From positions 124,001-188,000 of the forward strand of contig NZ_JACIHE010000003.1 of the NCBI RefSeq assembly GCF_014198245.1: a DNA stretch of 64,000 bases, read 5' to 3'. Both the position numbers and the translations under genes were made by a program. Below, piece after piece: positions 8,089-16,645 of this stretch; positions within the stretch are counted from its first letter, which is position 1; each line of letters opens with the position of its first letter. A model generated the notes under the pieces. It was not told the origin of the DNA. It saw only the letters and a program-made list of their open reading frames with translations, and ran no database searches. Origin of the DNA: Bradyrhizobium sp. cir1 (GTDB lineage Bacteria > Pseudomonadota > Alphaproteobacteria > Rhizobiales > Xanthobacteraceae).

Positions 8089-9417
8089 GTGACCTCAGCT
8101 GAACCTTTCGCCAAACCCGGCGCGCTCCGATCCCTGTCGCTGCGGTCGCCACTCGACCTGCTTTTCCTGCTCTGCTGCTTGATCCTGGCCGCCGACGTCC
8201 TCGGGCCGGAGCTTTTCGGCCGTGGCAAGACCAAGGACTATGCGCTGTGGTATTGGGCCGGCCAGCAGGTGCTGCATGGTGGACCGCTCTATCCCACCGA
8301 AATCGATCACCAGTTCGAATTCATCTATCCGCCGCTGCCCGCGATCCTGCTCGCGATTCCGAGCTGGTTCGGCAAGATTCCGCTCTACATCGTCCTGTCG
8401 GTCCTGAATGCGGCGGCGTGGTGGTACACCGGGATAATCTCCAATGCCATGACCGGCTCGGGCCGCCAGCCCGGGCCCTGGCTTGAGGCTCTGCCGGCTT
8501 TCGTCACCGTGACGTTCGTGTTCGACATGTTCGACCTCGGCCAGCCCAATCTCGTTCTGCTGGCGATGATGCTCTACGGATTCTGGAGCCTGCAACATCA
8601 ACGATCGTGGCTCGCAGGATTCATGTTTGCACTCGCCACCGCCATCAAGGTGTTTCCGATCGCGGTGCTGCCTTATCTGGTGTGGCGGCGGAGATGGGCT
8701 GCCGCCGCCGCGACGGTCGCCTTCACCGGCATCCTGCTCTACGTCGTGCCGGCGCCGATCCGCGGCTTCGAGCGCAATGCGGCCGAACTTGCGACCTGGT
8801 ATCAGGGCATGGTCGGGTCGAGCTCTGAAAAGGGTTTTGGCCAGCGCGACGAGCAGAACTGGTCGTGGGTCAACCAGTCCATCATCGCGGTCACGCATCG
8901 CCTGGTGCGGCCGATCAACTACAATCAGGAAGATCCCAACAAGCCGCCGCGCACGATGAATGTCATCGATGTCGACTACAAGACGGCGAACTGGATCGTG
9001 CTGGCGGTATCAGTGCTGCTCGGGCTCGGCTTCGTCGCGGTGATGCCAGCGCAAGCGCGACGGACGCCGCGCTCGGATGCCGAGGAGCTCGGCATCCTGT
9101 TCTGCCTGATGACCGTGGCATCGCCGCTGGCGCGGCAATACTACTTCATGTGGCTGTTCTTCCCGATGACGGTGCTGATGCATCGCGCGGCCTTCGACGA
9201 GCGCGTGAGTGTGCGCCTCGGAACCTGGCTTGCGCTCGGCGCTGCCGGCATCCTCATGCTGCTGGCGCTGCCGTGGTTTCCCAATGTCCTGCAGGCCTGG
9301 GGCAATAACCTGCTCGCGACTGCCATCCTGGCCGGTGCGCTCGCATGGCACATCCGCCATCCACCGGTTGCGGCTGGCCCCGAGCCTGCGACAGCGCTAA
9401 AAGCCAAGACCTCCTAA
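8089..9417 (+). CDS. Glycosyltransferase family 87 (DUF2029) membrane protein
   Basis: A 442-residue polytopic membrane protein of the GT87/DUF2029 type, the family of polyprenyl-phosphate-sugar-dependent mannosyltransferases. It has a GTG start. A first membrane helix (DLLFLLCCLILAADVL) is followed by the acidic loop KTKDYALWYWAGQQVLHGGP, where the general-base aspartate is expected, then FIYPPLPAILLAIP, many hydrophobic helices, and a long periplasmic loop with QNWSWVNQSIIAVTHRL (residues about 255-300). Family membership rests on this architecture. The glycan made is unknown, and no lipid- or polysaccharide-synthesis genes sit nearby. Confidence 0.85.
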   Translation: MTSAEPFAKPGALRSLSLRSPLDLLFLLCCLILAADVLGPELFGRGKTKDYALWYWAGQQVLHGGPLYPTEIDHQFEFIYPPLPAILLAIPSWFGKIPLYIVLSVLNAAAWWYTGIISNAMTGSGRQPGPWLEALPAFVTVTFVFDMFDLGQPNLVLLAMMLYGFWSLQHQRSWLAGFMFALATAIKVFPIAVLPYLVWRRRWAAAAATVAFTGILLYVVPAPIRGFERNAAELATWYQGMVGSSSEKGFGQRDEQNWSWVNQSIIAVTHRLVRPINYNQEDPNKPPRTMNVIDVDYKTANWIVLAVSVLLGLGFVAVMPAQARRTPRSDAEELGILFCLMTVASPLARQYYFMWLFFPMTVLMHRAAFDERVSVRLGTWLALGAAGILMLLALPWFPNVLQAWGNNLLATAILAGALAWHIRHPPVAAGPEPATALKAKTS

Positions 9418-9450
9418 GACGTCTTGAGATCAACAATCGGGAATACGACC

Positions 9451-10845
9451 ATGGCCAATGCGCAGCTTCAATCCGTGCTCGACCACATCGACAAGGATTT
9501 TGACAACAGCCTGGAGCGTCTGTTCTCGCTGTTGCGGATCAAGTCGATTTCCGCGGATCCGGCCTTTGCCGCCGATTGCAAGGCGGCGGCCGAGCATCTC
9601 GCCAAGGACATCGCGAGCCTCGGTGTCGCCACCGAAGTGCGCCCGACCGCCGGTCATCCCGCGATCGTCGGCAAGACCGGGGCAGGCGGACGGCCGCATG
9701 TGATCTTCTACGGCCACTACGACGTGCAGCCGGTCGATCCGCTCGATCTCTGGCACCGTCCGCCGTTCGAGCCCGTGGTCACCGACCATGCCGACGGCCG
9801 CAAGATCATCGTCGCGCGCGGCGCCGAGGACGACAAGGGCCAGGTCATGACCTTCGTCGAGGCCTGCCGCGCCTGGAAGAAGGTGACGGGTTCGCTGCCG
9901 ATCGACGTCACCTTCCTGATCGAAGGCGAGGAGGAGGTCGGCTCGAAGAACTTCGTGCCGTTCATCGAGGCCAACAAGGACGAGTTTAGGGCCGATTACG
10001 TGCTGGTCTGCGACACCGGCATGTGGGACCGCAACACGCCCGCGATCACGACCTCGCTGCGCGGCCTGCTCTATGAAGAATTGAAGATCACCGCCGCCAA
10101 TCGCGATCTGCATTCCGGTGTGTTCGGCGGCAGCGCGATGAATCCGATCCGGGTGCTCACCAAAATTCTCGGCGGCCTGTTCGACGACGACAACCGCATC
10201 ACCATTCCCGGCTTCTATGACGGGGTGAAGGATCTGCCGCCCGATATCCTGGAGCAGTGGAAGAAGCTCAACCTGACGCCGGAGATGTTCCTGAATCCGA
10301 TCGGTCTGTCGATTCCGGCGGGCGAGAAGGGCCGGCTGCTGATCGAGCAGGCCTCCTCGCGTCCGACCTGCGACGTCAACGGCATCTGGGGTGGCTATAT
10401 CGGCGAGGGCTCCAAGACGGTGATCCCCTCGCATGCCTCGGCCAAGGTTTCGTTCCGCCTTGTCGAGGGGCAGGACCCCGCAAAGATCCGCAAGGCTTTT
10501 CGCGATTACGTGACGGCGCGGCTTCCGGGCGACTGCAAGGTCGAGTTCGGCGACCATTCCGCCGCGCCCGCGGTCGCGCTCGACTGGAACATGAAGCCGC
10601 TCGCTGCCGCCAGCAAGGCGCTGGCGGAGGAATGGGGCAAGGAGACCGTGCTGATGGGCTCCGGCGCCTCGATCCCGATCGTTGCCGATTTCAAGCGCAC
10701 GCTGGGGCTCGACTCGCTGCTGGTCGGCTTTGGCCTCGACGACGACAACATCCACTCGCCGAACGAGAAGTACGATCTCCGCAGCTACCAGAAAGGCATC
10801 CGCTCCTGGGCCCGGATTCTCGCAGCGCTGGCCGAGGTGAAATAA
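9451..10845 (+). CDS. M20 family metallo-dipeptidase
   Basis: A 464-residue cytosolic metallopeptidase of family M20 (dipeptidase/carnosinase type). Metal and catalytic landmarks are FYGHYDVQP (His89, Asp91), RGAEDDKGQ (about residues 123-131, bridging Asp) and IEGEEEVGS (Glu160 to Glu162, catalytic base and zinc ligand). The dimerisation domain insert begins near TTSLRGLLYEELKIT and holds HSGVFGGSAMNP. The chosen ATG gives MANAQLQSVLDHID; an in-frame TTG 27 nt upstream is less likely. It is 33 nt after the GT87 gene but functionally unrelated to it. Confidence 0.93.
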   Translation: MANAQLQSVLDHIDKDFDNSLERLFSLLRIKSISADPAFAADCKAAAEHLAKDIASLGVATEVRPTAGHPAIVGKTGAGGRPHVIFYGHYDVQPVDPLDLWHRPPFEPVVTDHADGRKIIVARGAEDDKGQVMTFVEACRAWKKVTGSLPIDVTFLIEGEEEVGSKNFVPFIEANKDEFRADYVLVCDTGMWDRNTPAITTSLRGLLYEELKITAANRDLHSGVFGGSAMNPIRVLTKILGGLFDDDNRITIPGFYDGVKDLPPDILEQWKKLNLTPEMFLNPIGLSIPAGEKGRLLIEQASSRPTCDVNGIWGGYIGEGSKTVIPSHASAKVSFRLVEGQDPAKIRKAFRDYVTARLPGDCKVEFGDHSAAPAVALDWNMKPLAAASKALAEEWGKETVLMGSGASIPIVADFKRTLGLDSLLVGFGLDDDNIHSPNEKYDLRSYQKGIRSWARILAALAEVK

Positions 10846-10855
10846 GCACGGTGCG

Positions 10856-10957
10856 GTAGGGGTGGGCAAAGGCGCAAAGCGCCGTGCCCACGACCTCTAT
10901 CCGATCGCGATAGAAGACGTGGGCACGGCGCGCGAAGAGCGCGCCTTTGCCCACCCT
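10856..10957. repeat. Dispersed GTGGGCAAAGGCGC inverted repeat, copy 1 (type C)
   Basis: Inverted repeat with outer arms GGTGGGCAAAGGCGC and GCGCCTTTGCCCACC and inner arms GCCGTGCCCACG and CGTGGGCACGGC. A related copy is at 15565-15651. It lies just after the M20 peptidase gene. This pattern is familiar from many Bradyrhizobium intergenic regions (recall). Confidence 0.75.
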
Positions 10958-10987
10958 ATGAGACCTTCATTCGGCGAAGGCTCTCTC

Positions 10988-11080
10988 CCCGTCATTGCGA
11001 GCGTAGCGAAGCAATCCAGGAAGCCTTCCGGGGAAACGGTCTTGATTGCTTCGTCGCAAGGGCGCCCCGCAATGACGGGC
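10988..11080. repeat. Dispersed GTCATTGCGAGC inverted repeat (type D)
   Basis: Imperfect inverted repeat: left arm CGTCATTGCGAGCGTAGCGA followed by AGCAATCCAG, right arm with TTGATTGCTTCGTCGCAAG then CCGCAATGACGG. It adjoins the type C repeat and separates it from the minus-strand terminator at 11103. Same class as widespread rhizobial palindromic elements, by recall. Confidence 0.75.
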
Positions 11081-11102
11081 GTGGAGTCCGCTGGGCCAAA
11101 AT

Positions 11103-11132
11103 AAAAACGCCGCCCGGAATTGGGCGGCGTTT
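11103..11132 (-). terminator. Rho-independent terminator of the class II aldolase gene
   Basis: Read on the minus strand, a GC-rich stem AACGCCGCCC/GGGCGGCGTT with a short AATTCC-like loop is followed by a run of T residues. It lies 58 nt beyond the stop of the aldolase gene at 11190, in the right orientation. Confidence 0.8.
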
Positions 11133-11189
11133 CATTCCAAAAGGCGTAGAGGTTCGTTGGGTGATACCCTACATCAAATCCGGAAAATC

Positions 11190-11969
11190 TCAAGAGCGGT
11201 AGCCGGGATTGACGCGGTCGAGCTTGCGCAGCAGCGGCGGCCACACGAGGTTGTTCGCGCGCAGCTCGGCGCGGTCGCGGTTGGCGAGCAGCTCGGTGTT
11301 CTTCTCGATCGCGATCTCCTCGACCGGATAGACCGGCGTGCCCAGGGCGCGGGTGCGCACCTGCATCGAGCAGGCGCGCTCGAGGTGATACATGCGCTCG
11401 AAGGCGGAGGCGACCGAGCGACCGACGGTCAGCGTGCCGTGGTTGCGCAGGAGCATGTGGTTGTGGTTGCCGAGATCCTTCTGCAGCCGCGGCCGTTCGT
11501 CGTGGTCGAGCGCGATGCCTTCATAGTCGTGATAGGCGAGGTCGTGGGTGACGAGCTGGGCGGTCTGGTTCAGCGGCAGCAGTCCTTCGGCGCTGCTCGA
11601 CACCGCGGTGCCGTCGAGCGTGTGGAGATGCAGCACGCAGATCGCGTCCTCGCGCACCTCGTGGATCGCCGAATGGATGGTGAAGCCGGCCGGGTTGATG
11701 CTGTACTCGCTCTCGGAGAGCTGGTTGCCGTGCAGGTCGACCTTGACGAGGCTCGAGGCCGTGATCTCCTCGAACATCAGCCCGTAGGGGTTGATGAGGA
11801 AGTGATGGTCGGGACCGGGCACGCGCGCGGAGATGTGGGTGTCGACCAGATCGTCCCAGCCGTACAGCGCGACGAGGCGATAGCAGGCGGCGAGGTTGAC
11901 CCGTTGCTGCCACTCGGCCTCCGTCATGTTGGAGGGCACTTCCCTCAGGCGGGCTTCTGCTGGCGACAT
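11190..11969 (-). CDS. Class II aldolase/adducin family protein
   Basis: A 259-residue protein of the class II aldolase/adducin fold (the fuculose-1-phosphate aldolase relatives). Visible features are the domain start LAACYRLVALYGWDDLVDTH, ISARVPGPDHHFLINPYGLM with a zinc-site histidine pair, CVLHLHTLDGTAVSS with the H-x-H metal ligands near residue 120, and MLLRNHGTLTVGRSVASAFE with the third histidine. The catalytic acid and substrate cannot be assigned; many such proteins are annotated only as class II aldolases. A good Shine-Dalgarno (GGAGAG) lies 7 nt before the ATG. Single-gene unit with its own terminator at 11103-11132. Confidence 0.9.
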   Translation of the reverse strand: MSPAEARLREVPSNMTEAEWQQRVNLAACYRLVALYGWDDLVDTHISARVPGPDHHFLINPYGLMFEEITASSLVKVDLHGNQLSESEYSINPAGFTIHSAIHEVREDAICVLHLHTLDGTAVSSSAEGLLPLNQTAQLVTHDLAYHDYEGIALDHDERPRLQKDLGNHNHMLLRNHGTLTVGRSVASAFERMYHLERACSMQVRTRALGTPVYPVEEIAIEKNTELLANRDRAELRANNLVWPPLLRKLDRVNPGYRS

Positions 11970-12161
11970 GACAATTCTCTCCGAACCTCGTTGTTGCGGA
12001 GCGAGAGCCTAGTCTCGGTCGGGGCTGGCAGCAAGGCGCGTCAAGCGCGGCAGTTCAGCGTCGCCCGCATGGAGTGCGCGCTGGAGGTTCCGGATTCCAG
12101 AACCGCCGATCGCGGCCAACGCGACGTTTCGTCTCCGCGGCCGTCCGATCGGACAATGATC

Positions 12162-13811
12162 TTACGGCGCCGGGATCGAGAGCAGGCCGGAAATGCTGCG
12201 GCCGCGGATGTCGTAGACGCGGGCGAACACCACGTCGTCGCGCTTGATCTCGACCATCACGGGCGCGGTGAGGCCCTTGCAGTAGAACTCGCCGAGCGTC
12301 ATGGCGAAATCGGCCGCATTGGAATCCCAGCCGATGGTGAAGTCGGGTCCGAGCGCGACCTGCGCCGGACGCTGCGGACCGCACACCGCGACCTTCCATT
12401 TGCGATTGACCGGCGGTACTTCCTGGCGCTCGACCAGTTGCTCGCGCAGCTCGTCGGAGGCCTGCTTTAGCGCGAGGCCCCAATAATCCAGCATGAAGCG
12501 GTCGTCGGCGCCGCGCACGGTGCCGGCGATGTGGTTGAAGTGCGTGTACTGGTAGGGGTGCAGCCGGATCATCTCGGCGAGCGAGAGCGCCAGGCCAAAG
12601 CAGAAGGTCGCGAGCACCACCGGCTGCCAGGTGCGGTGGTTGGCGCGCAGGCGCTCCATCGCCCAGGCGAAGGCGACGCCGCCCAGCACCGCCATCGGCG
12701 GGATCACGAAGACGAAATGGCGGATGCCGTTATAGAGCGCGGGACGCTTCACCATCGCGATCGCGAGCGGCAGGGTCGCGGCCAGCGTCAGCATCAGGAG
12801 AATGGTCTTGCGGCGAGCCGGAACGTCGCCGCGTGGCAGCAGCGCGAAGGTGCTGACCACGGCGCCGCCCATCAGCACCAGCATCACCTCGGGCAGCTGC
12901 AGCGCGAACAGCGTCGGCAGATAGGACCAGGGCATGTCGGGCACGGACACGATCGCGCCGTCGAACATCTCCTTCCAGGGCTTCTCGAAGAAGTGCGAGA
13001 AGTAGGTCAGCGCCTCGAAGGGATTGCCGGGCTCCATGATCGACCACGGCCAGATCAGGCCCATCACGAGATAGCCGAGCACGAGGCCGGGTAGCAGCAC
13101 ATAGACGACATGGGCGAAGCGGCGGGCCGACTCGCGCAAACCCTCGGTGCGCAGTTCCTCCAGGAACAGCGGCACGAAGCCGAGCATGGCGTAGACCAGC
13201 GCGAGCCCGCCGAGAACGCGGCAGCCAAGCGAAAGACCGGCCCCCAAGCCGACGATGAGGATCGTGCGCGGCGACGGCTGCGGATATTCCTCGGCGAGCC
13301 GGACGAGGCCCAGCATCAGGATGATCATGGCCACCGCGAAGGGCGCATCCTTCGGGTTCATGAACATGTGGCCATAGAAGATCGGGCACAGCGCGAGCAG
13401 CAGGAGCGCGGCAAGACCCGCAAGGGGGCCGCCGACGCGGCGGCCGAGCCGCCAGGTCACGGCAAGTCCGATCACCCCGACGACCGCTCCGACCAGACGG
13501 CGCGTCTCGAACAGCTCGAGCGGAAGCACCTTGTGCAAGAGGGCCGCGACCATGTCGAAGCCGCCGCCATACATGTAGAGATTGGCGAAGGAGAGCGCCG
13601 CGGTGTCCTTGAAGCCGGAACCGAACATGCGCAGCAACAGGTCGGCATATTCAGCGTGGGTGTAATCGTCCCAGCCGAGTCCGTAGTCGCGGAACGTCAA
13701 GCCTGCAATCACGGCGACCGCGGCCAGCACCAGCATGGCGAGATCGTCGCAAGTCCGTTCGACCGAGCGCCGCAGAGGCGTGTCGATCGCCGAAGTCGTG
13801 ATGGATGTCAT
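12162..13811 (-). CDS. GT39/ArnT-like integral membrane glycosyltransferase, putative
   Basis: A 549-residue membrane protein with 10 or more predicted helices. After the first helix (LAMLVLAAVAVIAGLTF) comes YGLGWDDYTHAEYADLL, where the paired acids match the GT-C family catalytic position. A second loop FYGHMFMNPKDAPFAVAMII is typical of this group of dolichyl/undecaprenyl-phosphate-mannose type transferases. The soluble C-terminal 110 residues (from about RADDRFMLDYWGLALKQA) hold a mixed domain ending FARVYDIRGRSISGLLSIP. The acceptor and sugar are unknown. It diverges from the gene at 14121, and no polysaccharide operon is adjacent. Family call is by architecture, so moderately sure. Confidence 0.75.
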   Translation of the reverse strand: MTSITTSAIDTPLRRSVERTCDDLAMLVLAAVAVIAGLTFRDYGLGWDDYTHAEYADLLLRMFGSGFKDTAALSFANLYMYGGGFDMVAALLHKVLPLELFETRRLVGAVVGVIGLAVTWRLGRRVGGPLAGLAALLLLALCPIFYGHMFMNPKDAPFAVAMIILMLGLVRLAEEYPQPSPRTILIVGLGAGLSLGCRVLGGLALVYAMLGFVPLFLEELRTEGLRESARRFAHVVYVLLPGLVLGYLVMGLIWPWSIMEPGNPFEALTYFSHFFEKPWKEMFDGAIVSVPDMPWSYLPTLFALQLPEVMLVLMGGAVVSTFALLPRGDVPARRKTILLMLTLAATLPLAIAMVKRPALYNGIRHFVFVIPPMAVLGGVAFAWAMERLRANHRTWQPVVLATFCFGLALSLAEMIRLHPYQYTHFNHIAGTVRGADDRFMLDYWGLALKQASDELREQLVERQEVPPVNRKWKVAVCGPQRPAQVALGPDFTIGWDSNAADFAMTLGEFYCKGLTAPVMVEIKRDDVVFARVYDIRGRSISGLLSIPAP

Positions 13812-14024
13812 GGCTATTGGTGACCCGGAATCCCCTCTTGGCCCTGCTGGTGCGCGCGGGCCACTTCCCCGGAATCCCTATAGCGCAGTTCCATTACCAA
13901 GTAATTGGGCATTATGGCTAAATTCCTGATGCGACGCAGCAAATCCTTGCAAACGGAAGCAGACCAGCAGTAGCGAGCCGTAGCTGAAGGGAATGTGAAT
14001 AAGTCCCTGATTTCCTTCTCTTTA

Positions 14025-14049
14025 GGAACGCTGACCACAATTCGCCGTT
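14025..14049 (+). promoter_or_regulatory. Candidate EcfG-type general stress promoter
   Basis: GGAAC at 14025-14029 is followed after exactly 16 nt by CGTT at 14046-14049, matching the GGAAC-N16/17-CGTT consensus known for EcfG sigma factors of the alphaproteobacterial general stress response. It is about 70 nt upstream of the ATG at 14121 and on the same strand. Chance occurrence cannot be excluded from sequence alone. Confidence 0.45.
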
Positions 14050-14120
14050 GGCGTGGAACGCCGTAAGACGGTATCGTGGCGCGAGTGTCGCGTGTGGATG
14101 CGCGGCCGGGGGTGAGTTCG

Positions 14121-14978
14121 ATGACCTTGGCAATGTTGATCGTGGGGATTGTCGCCGTCGTGGCGGGCCTCCTTGCGATCCTGTTTGGCTTCACCGTCAG
14201 GGAATTCAGTCTCGGCAGTACTCTCATAATCTCGGGCACGATCGGCGTCTGCTCCGGGATGTTACTGGCCGGCTTGCATCTGGTGCTGCTGGAGCTGAAG
14301 GGCATCGCCCGCCGGCTCGCCGGCGCACCGTCCGAGGTTCGGGTCAGGCCCGTGCTGCCGGGCCTCGCAGTGCCTGGTGCGCCATCGCCCGAGCCGGTGC
14401 CTGCTCCGGCCATGCGGGCCGAGCCGATGCCATCGCCGGCGGCGCCGCCATGGCTCGGCGAAGCACCCGCGCGCGAGCGTCCGCGCGTCGAGCCACCGCC
14501 GGAGCCGGCTGTCCCGACGCCTCCCGCAACTCCGGAACCGCCGCGCCGTCGCAATCTGATGTTCGCCTCGACCTCGCGCAAGGAGCGCGAACGCGCGGAG
14601 GCCAAGGCCGCCGAGGGCGCGCCGCCGCCTGCGGAGCCCGCAGCACCAGCCGCGCCGGACACCCCGCCTGCGAGCTTCGATGATGCCTGGCCGAAGCCGG
14701 ATCGCATGCGCCCGCCGGAACCGCCGGCCGCCGCACGCCGTCCGTCCCCGCCGCCGCGCTCGCCCTCGACCTTTGCCGAGGCTCCCCCGCCGCCGCCTGC
14801 ACCCGAGCCGGAGCCGGCGGCCGAGCAGCCGCCCGTGACGGTGCTCAAGTCCGGCATCGTCGACGGCATGGCCTATTCGCTCTATTCCGACGGCTCGATC
14901 GAGGCGCAGATGCCGGAGGGCATGATGCGCTTTGCCTCGATCGACGAGTTGCGCGCGCATCTCGATCAGCGGTCCTGA
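14121..14978 (+). CDS. Membrane protein with long Pro/Ala-rich linker, unknown function
   Basis: I do not recognise a characterised family. The 285-residue product has two N-terminal membrane helices (MTLAMLIVGIVAVVAGLLAI and LIISGTIGVCSGMLLAGLHL, residues 1-55) and a long proline-, alanine- and glutamate-rich disordered linker (about 70-235). It ends in a compact C-terminal stretch TVLKSGIVDGMAYSLYSDGS, then IEAQMPEGMMRFASIDELRAHL. The end motif, a beta-rich SGxxDGMxYxLYxDGSIEA unit, looks like the folded, conserved part. I took the ATG after GGGGGTGAG rather than an in-frame GTG 45 nt upstream. A possible EcfG-type promoter is at 14025-14049, so it may be stress induced. Confidence 0.75.
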   Translation: MTLAMLIVGIVAVVAGLLAILFGFTVREFSLGSTLIISGTIGVCSGMLLAGLHLVLLELKGIARRLAGAPSEVRVRPVLPGLAVPGAPSPEPVPAPAMRAEPMPSPAAPPWLGEAPARERPRVEPPPEPAVPTPPATPEPPRRRNLMFASTSRKERERAEAKAAEGAPPPAEPAAPAAPDTPPASFDDAWPKPDRMRPPEPPAAARRPSPPPRSPSTFAEAPPPPPAPEPEPAAEQPPVTVLKSGIVDGMAYSLYSDGSIEAQMPEGMMRFASIDELRAHLDQRS

Positions 14979-15128
14979 GACCTGGGCTACGCAAGTAAAA
15001 CGCGACCGTTCTTGTCACGTCGTCAGTCGTCAGCTCATATTCGCCAGTTGTCGTATTTTGGTCGAGGTATTGTTGACACGGAATACTTTGGCGTCGTCAA
15101 TCCCAGTCGGCGCAACAGGGAGGGGGCA

Positions 15129-15548
15129 ATGTCGGATGCCGGGGCTAAGAACTTCATTGAGCTGACGGCGAGCATCGTGTCGGCCTATCTCGGCAACAAT
15201 CCGACGCCGGCTGCCGAGATTCCGAACCTGATTAGCCAGGTTCATGGCGCCCTGGTGCGGGTTTCGACAGGGCGCACCGAGGCGGCGCCGCTCGAGCCGG
15301 CAAAACCGGCGGTCTCGCTGAAGAAGTCGATCGCGCCTGACTATCTCGTCTGTCTCGAGGACGGCAAGCGCTTCAAGTCGCTGAAGCGCCATCTGCGCAC
15401 CCAGTACAACATGACGCCGGAGCAATATCGCGAGAAATGGGGCCTGCCGGCCGACTATCCCATGGTCGCGCCGAACTACGCGGTGGCGCGCTCGCAGCTG
15501 GCCAAGCAGATGGGATTAGGGCAGCAACAGCGGAAGAAGGGGAAGTAG
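15129..15548 (+). CDS. mucR: MucR/Ros family transcriptional regulator
   Basis: A 139-residue MucR/Ros-type DNA-binding protein, a family that represses exopolysaccharide, motility and virulence or symbiosis genes by binding AT-rich DNA. The N-terminal oligomerisation part (FIELTASIVSAYLGNNPTPA) is followed by the single zinc-finger-like domain DYLVCLEDGKRFKSLKRHLR and MTPEQYREKWGLPADYPMVA. Against Ros (C-x2-C-x9-H-x3-H) only Cys75 and His88 are kept: the second cysteine is Asp78 and the last histidines are Gln92 and Tyr93, so classical zinc coordination is not possible. Zinc-less Ros homologues are known from Mesorhizobium loti. The ATG at 15129 follows AGGGAGGGGGCA. Confidence 0.92.
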   Translation: MSDAGAKNFIELTASIVSAYLGNNPTPAAEIPNLISQVHGALVRVSTGRTEAAPLEPAKPAVSLKKSIAPDYLVCLEDGKRFKSLKRHLRTQYNMTPEQYREKWGLPADYPMVAPNYAVARSQLAKQMGLGQQQRKKGK

Positions 15549-15564
15549 TTCAGGCCGAGATCCC

Positions 15565-15651
15565 GTAGGGTGGGCAAAGGCGCGAAGCGCCGTGCCCACG
15601 AATTCTCACCAATCACGCGCAAATGGTGGGCACGCTCCGCTTTGCCCTACG
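15565..15651. repeat. Dispersed GTGGGCAAAGGCGC inverted repeat, copy 2 (type C)
   Basis: Second copy of the element at 10856-10957. It has GTAGGGTGGGCAAAGGCGCG, GCGCCGTGCCCACG, and a closing GTGGGCACGCTCCGCTTTG then CCCTAC. The interior differs from copy 1, while the arms are nearly the same. It sits between the convergent mucR and sufE genes. Confidence 0.75.
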
Positions 15652-15703
15652 GCAGTTTGCAGTGTGGTTCGGTACGTGCGCTCCTCATTTGAGGGGGCGT
15701 TCT

Positions 15704-16132
15704 TTACGACGCTTCCGCCAGCGCCTCTTTCGCGTCGGTCTTGATGCGCTCGACCATCGAGCGCAGGCCGTTGGAGCGCTGCGGCGTCAGATGATCGCGG
15801 AAGCCGAACTCGTTGAACACGGCGATCGCATCGGTTGCGAGGATTTCCTGCGGCGTCCGGCCCGAGTAGAGCGAGAGCACGATTGCGACCAGCCCGCGCA
15901 CGATATGGGCGTCGCTGTCGCCGCGATATTTCAGGACCGGCGCGCCATTGCTGCGGTCGATCAGCTTCTGCAGCCAGACCTGGCTGACGCAGCCCTGCAC
16001 CTTGTTCTCGGCAGAGTGCTCGGCCTCCGGCATCGGTTCCAGGGTACGGCCGAGCTCGATGACGTACCGGTAGCGGTCGTCCCACTCGTCCAGAAGCTCG
16101 AAATTGTCCCTGATTTCGTCGATCGTCGTCAT
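15704..16132 (-). CDS. sufE: SufE family cysteine desulfurase sulfur acceptor
   Basis: SufE accepts persulfide sulfur from the cysteine desulfurase SufS for Fe-S cluster assembly. The 142-residue protein begins MTTIDEIRDNFELLDEWDDR, carries the sulfur-accepting cysteine Cys48 in KVQGCVSQVWL, then SDAHIVRGLVAIVLSLYSGR and the C-terminal SNGLRSMVERIKTDAKEAL helix. Length and order are normal. It is not next to other suf genes, which is usual for rhizobial sufE. A frame covering the same bases on the same strand (15606-16142) is a shadow. Confidence 0.95.
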   Translation of the reverse strand: MTTIDEIRDNFELLDEWDDRYRYVIELGRTLEPMPEAEHSAENKVQGCVSQVWLQKLIDRSNGAPVLKYRGDSDAHIVRGLVAIVLSLYSGRTPQEILATDAIAVFNEFGFRDHLTPQRSNGLRSMVERIKTDAKEALAEAS

Positions 16133-16201
16133 ATTGGCCCACAGTTCCCGCTTACCGCCAATATAGGGACGCGAAGCCGTGAAATCGATAGGGTTTGGGC
16201 C

Positions 16202-16645
16202 CTAATTCGCTGCCTGAGGGCCGCGCCATTCCAGCGCGAGGTCGTCCTGGGTCAGGGTGTCGCGCGGCGCCTCGCTCGCGGCAGCGTCGCCTTCGCCGGC
16301 CATCGCGATCGAGCCGGTGTGGTCGGGCGACTTCTTGTGGTCGTTCTTGTTGCCGTCGTTCTTGTCGTTGGTGATCTGCTCTTCCTTGTCGTTGATGATC
16401 TGGTACAGCTTCTTCGCGCCGTCCTGGGCGCGCTGGCCGATGATGGTCGCGGCCTGGCCGCCGACCTCGCAGGCTGCCGGCTGTCGCTTGCAGAACTGGG
16501 TCATGTCGGAGACGGCCGCGGTCGCAGCCTGCACCGCGTCGGCGGCGCCGATTTGCGGCACCTTCTCCGATTCGGGCGTCTTGTCCCTGGGCAGGAGCAC
16601 CAGCACCAGCCCGAGCCAGAATGTGATGCGGAGCAGAAAGCGCAT
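16202..16645 (-). CDS. DUF5330 domain protein, exported or membrane anchored
   Basis: A 147-residue protein with an N-terminal hydrophobic helix (MRFLLRITFWLGLVLVLLPR) that serves as an anchor or uncleaved signal. The DUF5330 core follows: AADAVQAATAAVSDMTQFCK, then the second cysteine in RQPAACEVGGQAATIIGQRA, giving a C-x6-C pair that may form a disulfide in the periplasm. The C-terminal part is charged and low-complexity (asparagine, lysine, aspartate). The family is found in Hyphomicrobiales and has no known function. It is 56 nt downstream of sufE's start, same strand, possibly independent. Confidence 0.8.
   Translation of the reverse strand: MRFLLRITFWLGLVLVLLPRDKTPESEKVPQIGAADAVQAATAAVSDMTQFCKRQPAACEVGGQAATIIGQRAQDGAKKLYQIINDKEEQITNDKNDGNKNDHKKSPDHTGSIAMAGEGDAAASEAPRDTLTQDDLALEWRGPQAAN

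Noticed and set aside
14262..14960. Minus-strand frames opposite the Pro/Ala-rich linker gene at 14121
   Set aside because: GC-rich low-complexity DNA is open in many frames; only the plus strand has membrane helices and a ribosome-binding site.
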